Made by a program: the position numbers and the translations under genes | Shown: one piece after another, positions 44,881 through 53,588 of the stretch | Numbering within the stretch: position 1 is the first letter of the stretch | Layout of the letters: every line of letters starts with the position of its first letter | Source of the DNA: Cylindrospermum stagnale PCC 7417 | Lineage (GTDB): Bacteria > Cyanobacteriota > Cyanobacteriia > Cyanobacteriales > Nostocaceae | Assembly: GCF_000317535.1 (NCBI RefSeq) | Contig: NC_019757.1 | Span: 5,111,501 to 5,175,500 of the forward strand | DNA: 64,000 bases | Reading direction: 5' to 3' | The notes under the pieces: generated by a model | Database searches by the model: none | What the model was told of the DNA's origin: nothing | What the model saw: only the letters and a program-made list of their open reading frames with translations

Positions 44881-46023
44881 GTGAAGGTTGTTGTCACTGG
44901 TATTGGTCTAGTTTCTGCTTTGGGCAACAGCTTAAAGGATAGCTGGCAAGATTTGCTGGCAGGTAAATCTGGAATTAAATTACATCAACCATTTCCAGAA
45001 CTGGAAGTACTTCCTCTAGGATTAATTGATCAACAACCAGCCGAATTAAATATCCTCACCCATCGGGTGGTTAACGCTGCACTGCTTGATGCCCAGTTGG
45101 TTCCACCTTTGTCTGATTGTGCTGTGATCATTGGATCGAGTCGTAGTCATCAGGCGTCTTGGGAGATGCTCGCACGGCAGTTGAGCCTTAAAGATTCCCG
45201 CCAAACCTCAATAAATTTAGAGAATTGGTTAGATACCTTACCGCACATGAATGCGATCGCCTCAGCACGGCAAATCGGGGCAACGGGGATAGTTTTAGCA
45301 CCAATGGCAGCTTGTGCTACGGGAATTTGGGCGATCGCCCAAGCAGCTTTCCTGATCCAATCTGGACAGTGTCAACGGGCGATCGCTGGAGCAGTGGAAG
45401 CACCAATTACACCCCTGACTTTATCAGGATTTCAGCAAATGGGTGCTTTGGCGAAAACAGGGGCTTATCCTTTTGATTTGTACCGAGAAGGCTTAGTATT
45501 AGGTGAAGGTGCGGCGGTGCTTGTTTTGGAATCAGCAGAGTTAGCACAAGATCGGCAAGCAAAAGTTTATGGTGAAATTCTCGGTTTTGGACTGACAGCC
45601 GATGCATATCATCCTAACCAGCCAGAACCTGAGGCGAAAAGTGCGATCGCCGCAATCAAGCAATGTCTAGAACGCAGTTGCTTAAAACCAAAAGATCTCG
45701 ATTACATTCACGCTCATGGTACTGGCACGCTCCTAAATGACCGAGTAGAGAGCATGATCATCCAACAGATGTTTCCCCAAGGGGTAGCGATTAGTTCCAC
45801 CAAAGGCAGTTCAGGTCATACCCTAGGCGCTTCCGGAGCCTTGGGCGTAGCTTTTTCGCTGATGGCATTGCAAGATAAAATTTTACCGCCTTGTGTGGGA
45901 TTGCAGCAGCCAGAGTTTGATTTAGATTTCGTAACTGTAGCCAAACAAAGTCAAATTCGGCGGGTTCTCTGTTTAAGTTTTGGTTTTGGCGGTCAAAATG
46001 CGGCGATCGCCTTGGGTAACTGA
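44881..46023 (+). CDS. Beta-ketoacyl-ACP synthase (FabF-like)
   Basis: This thiolase-fold condensing enzyme has 380 aa and a GTG start (MKVVVTGIGLVSALGNSL). The catalytic triad is visible as Cys in PMAACATGIWAIAQAA, His in YIHAHGTGTLLNDRVE and His in KGSSGHTLGASGALG. It is about 35 residues shorter than typical FabF and diverges in the loops, so it may be a paralogue with a special role rather than the main FabF. No ACP or other lipid gene is adjacent. Confidence 0.9.
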   Translation: MKVVVTGIGLVSALGNSLKDSWQDLLAGKSGIKLHQPFPELEVLPLGLIDQQPAELNILTHRVVNAALLDAQLVPPLSDCAVIIGSSRSHQASWEMLARQLSLKDSRQTSINLENWLDTLPHMNAIASARQIGATGIVLAPMAACATGIWAIAQAAFLIQSGQCQRAIAGAVEAPITPLTLSGFQQMGALAKTGAYPFDLYREGLVLGEGAAVLVLESAELAQDRQAKVYGEILGFGLTADAYHPNQPEPEAKSAIAAIKQCLERSCLKPKDLDYIHAHGTGTLLNDRVESMIIQQMFPQGVAISSTKGSSGHTLGASGALGVAFSLMALQDKILPPCVGLQQPEFDLDFVTVAKQSQIRRVLCLSFGFGGQNAAIALGN

Positions 46024-46206
46024 GATTTTATTGCTGATTGCGGAATCTGAGCCTACTAGTGTGAATACTTGATGTAGATGGCGCGTTCTCTGGTTGTCGG
46101 TAATTTCAACAGCATATAATGACCTCATTAGCGAAAAATTAATTGTTAGGGTGTATTTATACTTAGGCGTTCCTAGAGAGAAAATTAATCAAGAGGATAT
46201 TTTGAA

Positions 46207-46956
46207 ATGAAATTGATCAAGACGAACCTTTGTTTCCTAGCATTTTCCTTACCTTTGTTTTCTCAAGCGGCACAGGTACAGGCTCAGTCAGTCCCCACAA
46301 CAAAAACTTGGCAAATTAGTCAGGCATTTAAGCCACCACAGCGGGAAGCACCTCCTGCAAGTGCTGGTGGTGCTTCCCGTGGTACTTCTTGCGTAAAAGG
46401 TAATAAGGCATTTACCCCCTTAATACCAGCAAATAAATTAGGGCTGACCTTCTCTGAGCGTCCCACTTTTTTCTGGTATGTGCCGCCATCTCCAGTCAAA
46501 ACTGCCCAGTTGCTTGTTCTTGATGATAGCGGCAAGAACGTATTTTATGAAACTTCTTTGACGCTTCCCGATAAAACTGGCATTATTAGCTACACTCTCC
46601 CTGACAATACACCTGCCCTGGAAGTAGGTAAAACTTACCGTTGGTATCTGACACTTGTTTGTGATGATCAAGACTCCAGCAGCAATCCTCGCGTAGATGG
46701 TTGGGTAAAACGCACCCAACCAGAATTAACCCTGTCGGAGGCGCTCTTAAAATCAAACTTACAACAGTTACCGACTCTCTATGCAGACGCTGGGATTTGG
46801 CATGAAGCGCTGACTAGTCTGGTGCAGTTACGGCGTACTGGGACGAATAAGTTAAAAACTACTCTCAATTGGAGACAATTCTTGAACTCCGTCGGATTAA
46901 ATGCGATCGCCTCTGAGCCATTAATCGATTGCTGCACAGCCAAAAATAATCAGTAA
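46207..46956 (+). CDS. DUF928 family secreted protein
   Basis: The 249-aa protein has a signal peptide (about 1-26, ending AQAQS). The DUF928 core includes GNKAFTPLIPANKLGLTFSERPTFFWYVP, TLPDNTPALEVGKTYRWYLTLVCD and RVDGWVKR. Function is unknown; in cyanobacteria these genes often sit beside CHASE2 proteins, as here. The segment REAPPASAGGASRG (about 46-59) is encoded by a palindromic repeat that reads through in frame. Confidence 0.9.
   Translation: MKLIKTNLCFLAFSLPLFSQAAQVQAQSVPTTKTWQISQAFKPPQREAPPASAGGASRGTSCVKGNKAFTPLIPANKLGLTFSERPTFFWYVPPSPVKTAQLLVLDDSGKNVFYETSLTLPDKTGIISYTLPDNTPALEVGKTYRWYLTLVCDDQDSSSNPRVDGWVKRTQPELTLSEALLKSNLQQLPTLYADAGIWHEALTSLVQLRRTGTNKLKTTLNWRQFLNSVGLNAIASEPLIDCCTAKNNQ
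46346..46380. repeat. Palindromic repeat inside the DUF928 gene
   Basis: GGGAAGCACC (46346-46355) pairs with GGTGCTTCCC (46371-46380) around a 15-base loop. It falls in the Ala/Gly-rich linker between signal peptide and domain and keeps the frame. Confidence 0.7.
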
Positions 46957-47096
46957 AATAGTTCTGTAATTTCAACAGACTCTTACATAATTTCTAATAC
47001 TCCAGGGTTGACAAACTTCCCGGATGTCCTTGTGAACAATTAGAAAGAATTGTCAGTCTGTGCATAGCATTACGAAACTCAGGACTGACTACTGAT

Positions 47097-49349
47097 ATGT
47101 GGGCAAAGCTGAAGCAGCAAATCTGGCAATGGCGGGTTGTGATCATTACAGTTCCCAATGTCACAGCCTTAGTGATTGCCATCCGTTTGACTGGATTGCT
47201 GCAATTGCTGGAATTGACCGCGTGGGATCAGTTTTTTATCCACCGTCCGCGAGAGGCATTTGATAACCGCATAGTTATAGTTGAGATTAATGAAGCAGAT
47301 ATTCGTCAGCAGAGGCAATGGCCGATGTCTGATGCCACCCTTGCCAATTTACTAGAGAAGATAAAGCAGCAGCAACCGAGAGCCATCGGTTTAGACCTCT
47401 ATCGGGACTTAGCCGTAAATCCCGGTCATTCAGACCTTGTTAAAGTATTTGAGTCCACACCCAACTTAATTGGAGTTCAAAAAGTCTCTCAGACTGATGA
47501 TAGTGATCCGGTCAATCCACCAACCGTACTGAAGCAACGCCAACAGGTTGGGGCAAATGACATACCCCTAGATGGAGATGGCAAAATCCGTAGGGGCTTA
47601 CTATACCTGAATTTAAAGAATGGCGATACCTTAACAAGCTTTGGGCTAAAACTGGCATTATTGTACTTGAAAGCTGAGGGCATTACCGATAGCCAGCGTT
47701 CCCCAACAACCAACCCAAATTACTTGGAATTAGGTCGGGGTGTTTTCCCGATTTTTGAAGCCAATGATGGCGGTTACGTGCGGGCGAATGCAGGAAGCTA
47801 TCAAGTACTGTTAAATTACCGAGGACAAATACAGCAGTTTCCTAAAGTATCCCTGACATCCGTATTAGAAAACCGCATCTCACCAGACTTAATGCGGGGA
47901 CGAGTGGTGTTAATTGGTTCAACCGCTGAGAGTTTAAAGGATCTGTTCTATACACCTTACACCAGTAAAGTGTTTGCCGCCCCAGAACGAATGGCGGGTG
48001 TGACAATTCATGCTAATTTGATTAGTCAAATTTTGAGTGCGGCTATAGATGGGCGTCCGCTGATTCAGACTTTACCTGAGCCTTTAGAATGGCTGTGGAT
48101 TTTAGTTTGGTCAATCACGGGTGCTACCTTGTGTTGGCAGCAACGCCACAGCAGCCACCTAGTTGCTACCTGTGTTTTTCTAGCGGCTGGTGGTTTGATT
48201 GGCAGCTGTTTTCTCGGCTTTCTGCTTGGTTGGTGGATTCCTGTGGTACCGCCACTTTTAGCATTAGGCGGTTCGGCGATCGCGATCGCCCAGTATATCG
48301 CCCGTAGCGCTGCCGAAATGCAAAAAACCTTTGGTCGCTATCTGACAGATGAAGTAGTCGCCAATTTGCTAGAAACACCTTCTGGCTTAAAGCTGGGGGG
48401 AGAAAGGAGAAAAGTCACAATTCTCGTATCTGACTTAAGAGGGTTTTCTGCCATTTCAGAACAATTACCACCGGAAAAAGTGGTGAAAATTCTCAATCTT
48501 TACCTGGAAGTGATGACAGATGTCATTAACTATTACCAAGGTACGATTAATGAATTTATTGGCGATGGTATCTTGGTGATGTTTGGTGCGCCTATTAGTC
48601 GCCCGGATGATTCCCAAAGAGCGATCGCCTGTGCTGTTGCTATGCAATTAGCAATGCAAAAAGTGAATGAGCAAAATGAAATCATGAATCTGCCAATTCT
48701 CGAAATGGGAATTGGTATCAATACAGGCGAGGTGGTAGCGGGAAATGTTGGTTCTCAAAAACGCGCCCAGTATACAGTTATCGGCAGTCATGTCAATCTA
48801 GCCGCTCGCGTCGAGACTTATACTGTCGGTGGACAGATTTTAATTTCTGAGTATACCGGGCAAGATGCCAGCATTGAACTCAGAATTAATGACCAATTGC
48901 GAGTAGAACCGAAGGGTATCAAATATCCCATCACCCTTTATGATGTTGGTGGGATTGGTGGCAAATATAAGCTGTTCTTGCCCAAAAAAGCCGAGAATTT
49001 GGTGAAATTGAGTCAGGAAGTGGCTGTTGAGTATGTAGTATTGCAAGGAAAACACGCAGTCGGGACAGTTTTTCAGGGGGAATTAGTCAGTCTCTCAGAA
49101 AACGGGGCAGAATTGCGATTGCCTTCAGCACTGCGCTCCGCGCAATCGCTTCATTCATTGGAAATTTTAAGTAACCTCAAGCTGAAGATATTGACTGAAC
49201 CAGAATTGCTGACAGAGGACGCAGACATCTATGCCAAGGTAATCAAACAATCAACTGTTGATGAGCATCATTGGCTGATTCGGTTTACAGCCGTACCCCC
49301 AAAAGCGATCGCATTTCTCAAGGCACTACGCGATACTAACAGTCATTGA
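47097..49349 (+). CDS. CHASE2-domain adenylate/guanylate cyclase
   Basis: This 750-aa sensor makes cyclic nucleotide in response to an extracytoplasmic signal. An N-terminal membrane helix (about 15-38) is followed by a CHASE2 domain (about 45-315, with FDNRIVIVEINEADI and LIGSTAESLKDLFYTPY). Three membrane helices (about 328-400) lead to a class III cyclase domain (about 435-620). Its metal-binding Asp residues lie in ILVSDLRGFSAIS and GDGILVMFGAP, and the transition-state residues in VNLAARVE. A C-terminal extension of about 120 residues may be PilZ-like. It follows the DUF928 gene in the same direction. Confidence 0.93.
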   Translation: MWAKLKQQIWQWRVVIITVPNVTALVIAIRLTGLLQLLELTAWDQFFIHRPREAFDNRIVIVEINEADIRQQRQWPMSDATLANLLEKIKQQQPRAIGLDLYRDLAVNPGHSDLVKVFESTPNLIGVQKVSQTDDSDPVNPPTVLKQRQQVGANDIPLDGDGKIRRGLLYLNLKNGDTLTSFGLKLALLYLKAEGITDSQRSPTTNPNYLELGRGVFPIFEANDGGYVRANAGSYQVLLNYRGQIQQFPKVSLTSVLENRISPDLMRGRVVLIGSTAESLKDLFYTPYTSKVFAAPERMAGVTIHANLISQILSAAIDGRPLIQTLPEPLEWLWILVWSITGATLCWQQRHSSHLVATCVFLAAGGLIGSCFLGFLLGWWIPVVPPLLALGGSAIAIAQYIARSAAEMQKTFGRYLTDEVVANLLETPSGLKLGGERRKVTILVSDLRGFSAISEQLPPEKVVKILNLYLEVMTDVINYYQGTINEFIGDGILVMFGAPISRPDDSQRAIACAVAMQLAMQKVNEQNEIMNLPILEMGIGINTGEVVAGNVGSQKRAQYTVIGSHVNLAARVETYTVGGQILISEYTGQDASIELRINDQLRVEPKGIKYPITLYDVGGIGGKYKLFLPKKAENLVKLSQEVAVEYVVLQGKHAVGTVFQGELVSLSENGAELRLPSALRSAQSLHSLEILSNLKLKILTEPELLTEDADIYAKVIKQSTVDEHHWLIRFTAVPPKAIAFLKALRDTNSH

Positions 49350-49582
49350 AAAGATTCTCAATTTAAACAATTATTGTGATACTTCTATCTGTGCGTTCAC
49401 CTTAGTGAAGCCGTCATACAGAATTTTTGGGTATCATAAGCGATCGCACTTACAGACCAATAGAGATGGTGCATTCTCATAAGGACGTTTGGTTTGAGAT
49501 GAGAGGTGGTCTGAATGAACGCACCCTACGGGAGAGAAGCGATTGCACTGAGTCTTTCTACAACGGACGCATAACAAAAATG

Positions 49583-49741
49583 AGGTTTAAATCCTATTCG
49601 TCGCTCTCAACAAATGGAATTTAAACTTCTAATTAGGTGACTCGTTTATGAGGATATTTGATGTGAAGCCCTCCAAAAAACAACTCAGGAATTTCATAAC
49701 AGTAGGATATATTTAATAATAACCTTCTAACTCTAGAATCT
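49583..49741 (-). pseudogene. Internally deleted SUKH-3 gene fragment
   Basis: Two blocks match the intact SUKH-3 gene at 50291-50758. Bases 49583-49620 correspond to its 3' end (near 50281-50322), and 49632-49741 correspond to about 50568-50665. The ~245 bases that separate these blocks in the intact gene are missing here. The inner end overlaps the 3' end of the zinc-ribbon gene at 49713, which appears to have acquired its last residues (LELEGYY) from this fragment. Confidence 0.7.
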
Positions 49742-50072
49742 GATCTCCTTGCCAAGGAAATTCTGGGGTGATCTCATAGACAAGTTCAGGCATGGAAAGC
49801 ACCTCCCGAACTCTCACCACTTCTTTTGCATTCCCTCTAAAGACAACAAAAGGCGATCGTTCTTGAAGTAGCTTTCTTGCTGCCAGGAAATTGACATTTG
49901 CTACCTGAGCTACAGTTCTAATATGTTGTTTGTTTTGAGCGTCTCCATTGATAATACTGACTTCGTACAAGGTTTCGTCACGCTGAGTCTCAGGAATATA
50001 GGTTGTCACAATTGACCAATCACAATTGGTGCAAAATAGCCCTTGGGTACTACCCTCTTGTCTGATCTCCAT
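49713..50072 (-). CDS. Small zinc-ribbon protein in the toxin/immunity array
   Basis: From the ATG at 50072 the product has 119 aa, with FCTNCDW and, further on, VNFLAARKLLQERSPFVVFRGNAKEVVRVREVLSMPELVYEITPEFPW. The frame is open upstream to 50117 and encodes PICEKCGSQ just before the ATG. This supplies the first CxxC of a four-Cys zinc ribbon (CEKCG...CTNCD). The natural start may therefore be the ATT at 50111, either a rare initiation codon or a mutated ATG. Role unknown; it lies after the SUKH-3 immunity gene. Confidence 0.65.
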   Translation of the reverse strand: MEIRQEGSTQGLFCTNCDWSIVTTYIPETQRDETLYEVSIINGDAQNKQHIRTVAQVANVNFLAARKLLQERSPFVVFRGNAKEVVRVREVLSMPELVYEITPEFPWQGDQILELEGYY

Positions 50073-50290
50073 CTGACTGCCGCATTTTTCACATATTGGT
50101 ATTTGAGAAATATCTATTATGGCGATTTACCTGGAGTAAATGTTCGGAATGTACCTTATATAAGGCGATCGTTTAACAATCAAGACAGTCGTTACAAAAG
50201 AGGATATCTGCTTGCAGCAGCGCTTCGCTATCGCACTATATTTGCTAGTTCCAAAATTAATTTCGGAACGTATATAGACAGGTTTCAATC

Positions 50291-50758
50291 CTATCCGTCG
50301 CTCTCAATAAATGGGATTTCTACTAAGTCTCGTCCACTACATAAAGCCTCAATTGCATCGACACCTGAATCCCCAACAAAGACCATAAACTCATCATAAC
50401 CTGCATAAACTTTGCCTTCTGGAGCCATCATCAAAACCATGTGGACTCGATTAGATTCACCAATAATACAAAGTGGGACACCAACTCGGTCACTATAATC
50501 TTTGACCCTCTCAGGATAAATATTTGCTACTGCTTCTGGAACATTGAAGTGAAAATCATCCTCTAATCGGGGGACTCGTTTATGAGGATATTTGACGTGA
50601 AGCCCCCCAAAACTACTCAGGAAGTTCATAACAGTAGGATATATTGAATAACCTTCTGATTCTAAAACCTCCTTGTATTCAGTTGTATCTATATTCCATG
50701 ATTCGTGCCATTCGGCATGATAAAGTAATGTAGTTGTTTCTTCGGAAAAAACTGCCAT
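50291..50758 (-). CDS. SUKH-3 family immunity protein
   Basis: The 155-aa soluble protein has the SUKH-3 layout: an N-terminal helical HAEWHESWNIDTTEYKEVLESEGYSIYPTVMNFLSSFGGLHVKYP, then a beta-rich part with LCIIGESNRVHMVLMMAPEGKVYAGYDEFMVFVGDSGVDAIEALCSGRDLVEI. SUKH proteins are known immunity proteins of polymorphic toxins, many of them nucleases. It is the second gene after the DUF4157 toxin at 51048 on the same strand. A broken copy is at 49583-49741. Confidence 0.8.
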   Translation of the reverse strand: MAVFSEETTTLLYHAEWHESWNIDTTEYKEVLESEGYSIYPTVMNFLSSFGGLHVKYPHKRVPRLEDDFHFNVPEAVANIYPERVKDYSDRVGVPLCIIGESNRVHMVLMMAPEGKVYAGYDEFMVFVGDSGVDAIEALCSGRDLVEIPFIESDG

Positions 50759-50836
50759 ATTTATTTTTTGCTTCGTTGTTTCTGATCACCAGACGAGTAT
50801 TGCCGTGAAGCGATCGCACTGCACTCACGATTCCAC

Positions 50837-51079
50837 TTACTCTTCTCTCGCAAATCGCCCCCTAACACATTCATATTCATCCTCAAGAAGCCAAAACTTT
50901 ACATCCTCATAAGATTGTGAAGAGAACAAAACCTTATATCCTTCGATAGGATCAAGAATATACCACCAACCATTACTATTATTGATAAGCATTAGGATGT
51001 AAGGGGGAAAACCAGTTGGATCTACCCAAATTTCTAAAAATTTCCAATCACTTAGCAGATTTTGTTCTTGGGACAGCAT
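50837..51079 (-). CDS. Small acidic protein overlapping the toxin stop, candidate immunity protein
   Basis: The 80-aa soluble protein is rich in Trp and acidic residues (WKFLEIWVDPTGFPPYILMLINNSNGWWYILDPIEGYKVLFSS). No family is recognised. Its ATG at 51079 lies inside the 3' end of the toxin gene (32-base overlap), a layout that couples translation, as with cognate immunity genes. It is followed by the SUKH-3 gene. Confidence 0.65.
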   Translation of the reverse strand: MLSQEQNLLSDWKFLEIWVDPTGFPPYILMLINNSNGWWYILDPIEGYKVLFSSQSYEDVKFWLLEDEYECVRGRFAREE

Positions 51080-53318
51080 GATACTTTCCTCCTTTTAATT
51101 TAAGTTCACCAAAAGTTAATGGAATTTTTGATCCATCTTTGGCAATTCGTTCACCAATAGGTTTGTCAAATGACAGCCCCCATCGATCATGTCCACGAAC
51201 TGTGCCAAGATAATCTCCGCGATTAATTATCTCTTGAGTCACTCTGTCCATTGTAGCTCTATCTTTAAATACATGGGCTGACCCTTCTTTCCTAATTAAT
51301 TTATTCGACTCGGCAGTATTGGGAAGATGTTTATTTACTTGACTTTCATCCAGAGTCGATTTTCTTAGTGCCTGCCGTTTTGCCCCTATCTCTAGGGTAT
51401 CTTTTAGTGTTTGCCTTGATGTCTTCAACTGTTGACGTTCTTTCAACCACTGCATTAAAGGTGTTTCGCCAACGGTCTGAGCAAATTTGGTTTTACTAAA
51501 AGCATCTGCTCCTTTCTTAGCAAGATATGCCACCAATGCCAGTAAAATCGCATCTACTAAGCTTCCTAAAGCTTCTGCTAAACTCTTAGCTGCCTCCTCA
51601 AGTTTTTTCCGATCACCATTAGCAGTCCAGACAAGTTTAATAAATTGACCTAACTGTGATAATAGATTACCAGCAATGCCAAAAACGGCTTCTACAAGCA
51701 TCTTTAAACCATAAATCTCAAGAATTAGAAGCCCAATTTCAAATCCTATTTCTGCTCCGGGTATCGCTCCTACGCCACCAAACATCGAACCAATTAAAGC
51801 TCCAACAGTAGTGCTTGTTGCTAAGATTATTGCCGCCTCTTTCGCAAACTTTATTAATCCCTCTAATAATCCTTTGCTAGCGTTAGCAGCGTGCCTGGCA
51901 ATAGCGCCAGGAATAAACTGACCTGAAAGTTGACAGGCTAACTTAAAATCTTGAAGTTTTTGGTCTATTTTTTTAAGGTTTCGGGATACTTCACCTGTTA
52001 CAGTTCCACTCCCCACATCCATTTTTGCTGCTACGCCAAAACTAGGAATCCATAAATCTACGCCTCCAATCAGTTCGGTATTTGAGGCATCTCTTCCAGG
52101 AATAACTGAATTACTAAAACTGCCTGTCTTTACTTTAAATGCCTCTGGTTTATTAAAAGCTCGAATCGCATTGATAAAATGATTAATATTTTGATCCGGT
52201 GTGCTTTCATTTCCTTTAATACCATACATTTTTTTAACTAGATCCCAAAAATTTTCACCCGATTGCACTTTGATGAGACTCAACGCAGGATCTTGTTGAA
52301 TAAGCTTATCAGGCGGCTGATGTATTCTTGGAGCAAAAGCATAACCTGTTTTTCCTAAGACAGCGACCTTCTGCCAACCTGATTGAGGAGCAGAATCTTC
52401 TAAGATGTAAACCCTTTGACCAAATTTTAATTGAGCTAGAGATGCAGATTTTTGATCAGGTTTCTGGCGTAAATTTAGACCTTCTTCACGAACAAATGCT
52501 ACCTTATTATTAATATTGTAAGAATTTTTGGGTTTTGAATTACTTCTGGCTAGTTGCAGGGGTGTATTTTGACGCTGAATAGTTCCAGTTTGCTGCACCA
52601 CATGAGTCAATTCATGTGCTGTCAAATCATTATTCCCTGGCGCTTTTCCTTCCCCATAGTAAACATCACTTCCATGAGTAAATGCCTGTGCCCCTAACTC
52701 TCGACTCATCTGCACTGCTTCACTGCCTGTATGCACCCGCACTGAGCTAAAATCAGCACCAAAGCGGGGTTCCATGAAACCTCGCACATCAAGAGGTAAT
52801 GGTCTACCACCACCTTTACTGCTATTCAACCGGCTCTCAATATTACCATGAGCCTGTGAAGTTCTACCCATTTCTGGTCTTGCTGCTCGTTGCACAATTG
52901 GGGTGAAAGCATTTGCCGGCTTGGTTTGTACTTCTACTGATGCCCGTTGTACAGCATTATCAGGCATAGACATAACGCGACTAGCCATCATGTCTGCTTC
53001 TTGCTCGTATTTATCCCCAGGCTCCCCCACTGTTAACTTTGTCTGAATTGATTCTATCTGTGGTTCAGTGCCAGCATTCTCCTCTAGCTGTTGTCTCTGA
53101 AGTTGCGCTTTTCTAGTTTCTATCGCTTTGAGGAAGATATTATCTTGTAGCCATTCGGCTGTTGTCGGTGGTTTGACAGTATTTATCGGCTGTTCTGAGG
53201 CTTTGGCGTTTCTCTGTTGATAAGGGTTTGTCCAAGAGCTTGCTTGGTTCAAGGAACTGCTTTTCTTGGGAGCCGCATTGTTCCCAAAAGATGACTTTTG
53301 TACTTTATGGCGAGACAT
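51048..53318 (-). CDS. DUF4157 (eCIS-core) protein with pore-like region and C-terminal toxin domain
   Basis: From MSRHKVQKSSFG at 53318 the protein has 756 aa. Residues 1-165 form a leader almost identical to that of the gene at 55770. DUF4157 follows, with FGADFSSVRVHTGSEAVQMSRELGAQAFTHGSDVYYG and the metalloprotease-like HELTH near 235. Next are an SH3-like domain (LNLRQKPDQKSASLAQLKFGQRVYIL), a LysM-like segment and a hydrophobic Gly-rich region (about 480-560). The C-terminal module of about 90 residues, with DRATMDRVTQEIINRG and GHDRWGLSFDKPIGERI, is unrecognised, perhaps an RNase. Known DUF4157 proteins are cargo of contractile injection systems. Confidence 0.85.
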   Translation of the reverse strand: MSRHKVQKSSFGNNAAPKKSSSLNQASSWTNPYQQRNAKASEQPINTVKPPTTAEWLQDNIFLKAIETRKAQLQRQQLEENAGTEPQIESIQTKLTVGEPGDKYEQEADMMASRVMSMPDNAVQRASVEVQTKPANAFTPIVQRAARPEMGRTSQAHGNIESRLNSSKGGGRPLPLDVRGFMEPRFGADFSSVRVHTGSEAVQMSRELGAQAFTHGSDVYYGEGKAPGNNDLTAHELTHVVQQTGTIQRQNTPLQLARSNSKPKNSYNINNKVAFVREEGLNLRQKPDQKSASLAQLKFGQRVYILEDSAPQSGWQKVAVLGKTGYAFAPRIHQPPDKLIQQDPALSLIKVQSGENFWDLVKKMYGIKGNESTPDQNINHFINAIRAFNKPEAFKVKTGSFSNSVIPGRDASNTELIGGVDLWIPSFGVAAKMDVGSGTVTGEVSRNLKKIDQKLQDFKLACQLSGQFIPGAIARHAANASKGLLEGLIKFAKEAAIILATSTTVGALIGSMFGGVGAIPGAEIGFEIGLLILEIYGLKMLVEAVFGIAGNLLSQLGQFIKLVWTANGDRKKLEEAAKSLAEALGSLVDAILLALVAYLAKKGADAFSKTKFAQTVGETPLMQWLKERQQLKTSRQTLKDTLEIGAKRQALRKSTLDESQVNKHLPNTAESNKLIRKEGSAHVFKDRATMDRVTQEIINRGDYLGTVRGHDRWGLSFDKPIGERIAKDGSKIPLTFGELKLKGGKYHAVPRTKSAK

Positions 53319-53342
53319 ACACAAGTTATTGTAATAATGTTA

Positions 53343-53495
53343 TTAACCTGATTGTAACCAATTTAACCTTTTGACTGAGTTTTGCCAAGCACGTAGAAAA
53401 ATCTTTACTAAACCGGCTCTTAATTGAGGTAAATAATCAGGAACTGAGTTTTGCAGAACTGCTTTAACTTCTGGATATAAGGATTTTAGCGACAT
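53343..53495 (-). pseudogene. Truncated prenyl-synthase-like ORF in front of the toxin gene
   Basis: This 50-codon frame begins MSLKSLYPEVKAVLQNSVPDY, close to the N-terminus of the prenyl synthase at 59185 (MDSLKSLYPEIRAVLQNSIPNY). It then switches to LRAGLVKIFLRAWQN, which is also encoded by the fragment at 61541, and stops 25 bases before the toxin start. It is a mosaic of two gene pieces rather than a working enzyme. A short leader-peptide role cannot be excluded. Confidence 0.65.
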
Positions 53496-53588
53496 CAATT
53501 CAATTTACTCCAACTCTCAAATCAAAGAAAGCAAGTTGCAAAAATCGTGGCACAATTAACCAATTCCTGATGTCCTCTAACTTTAGGT

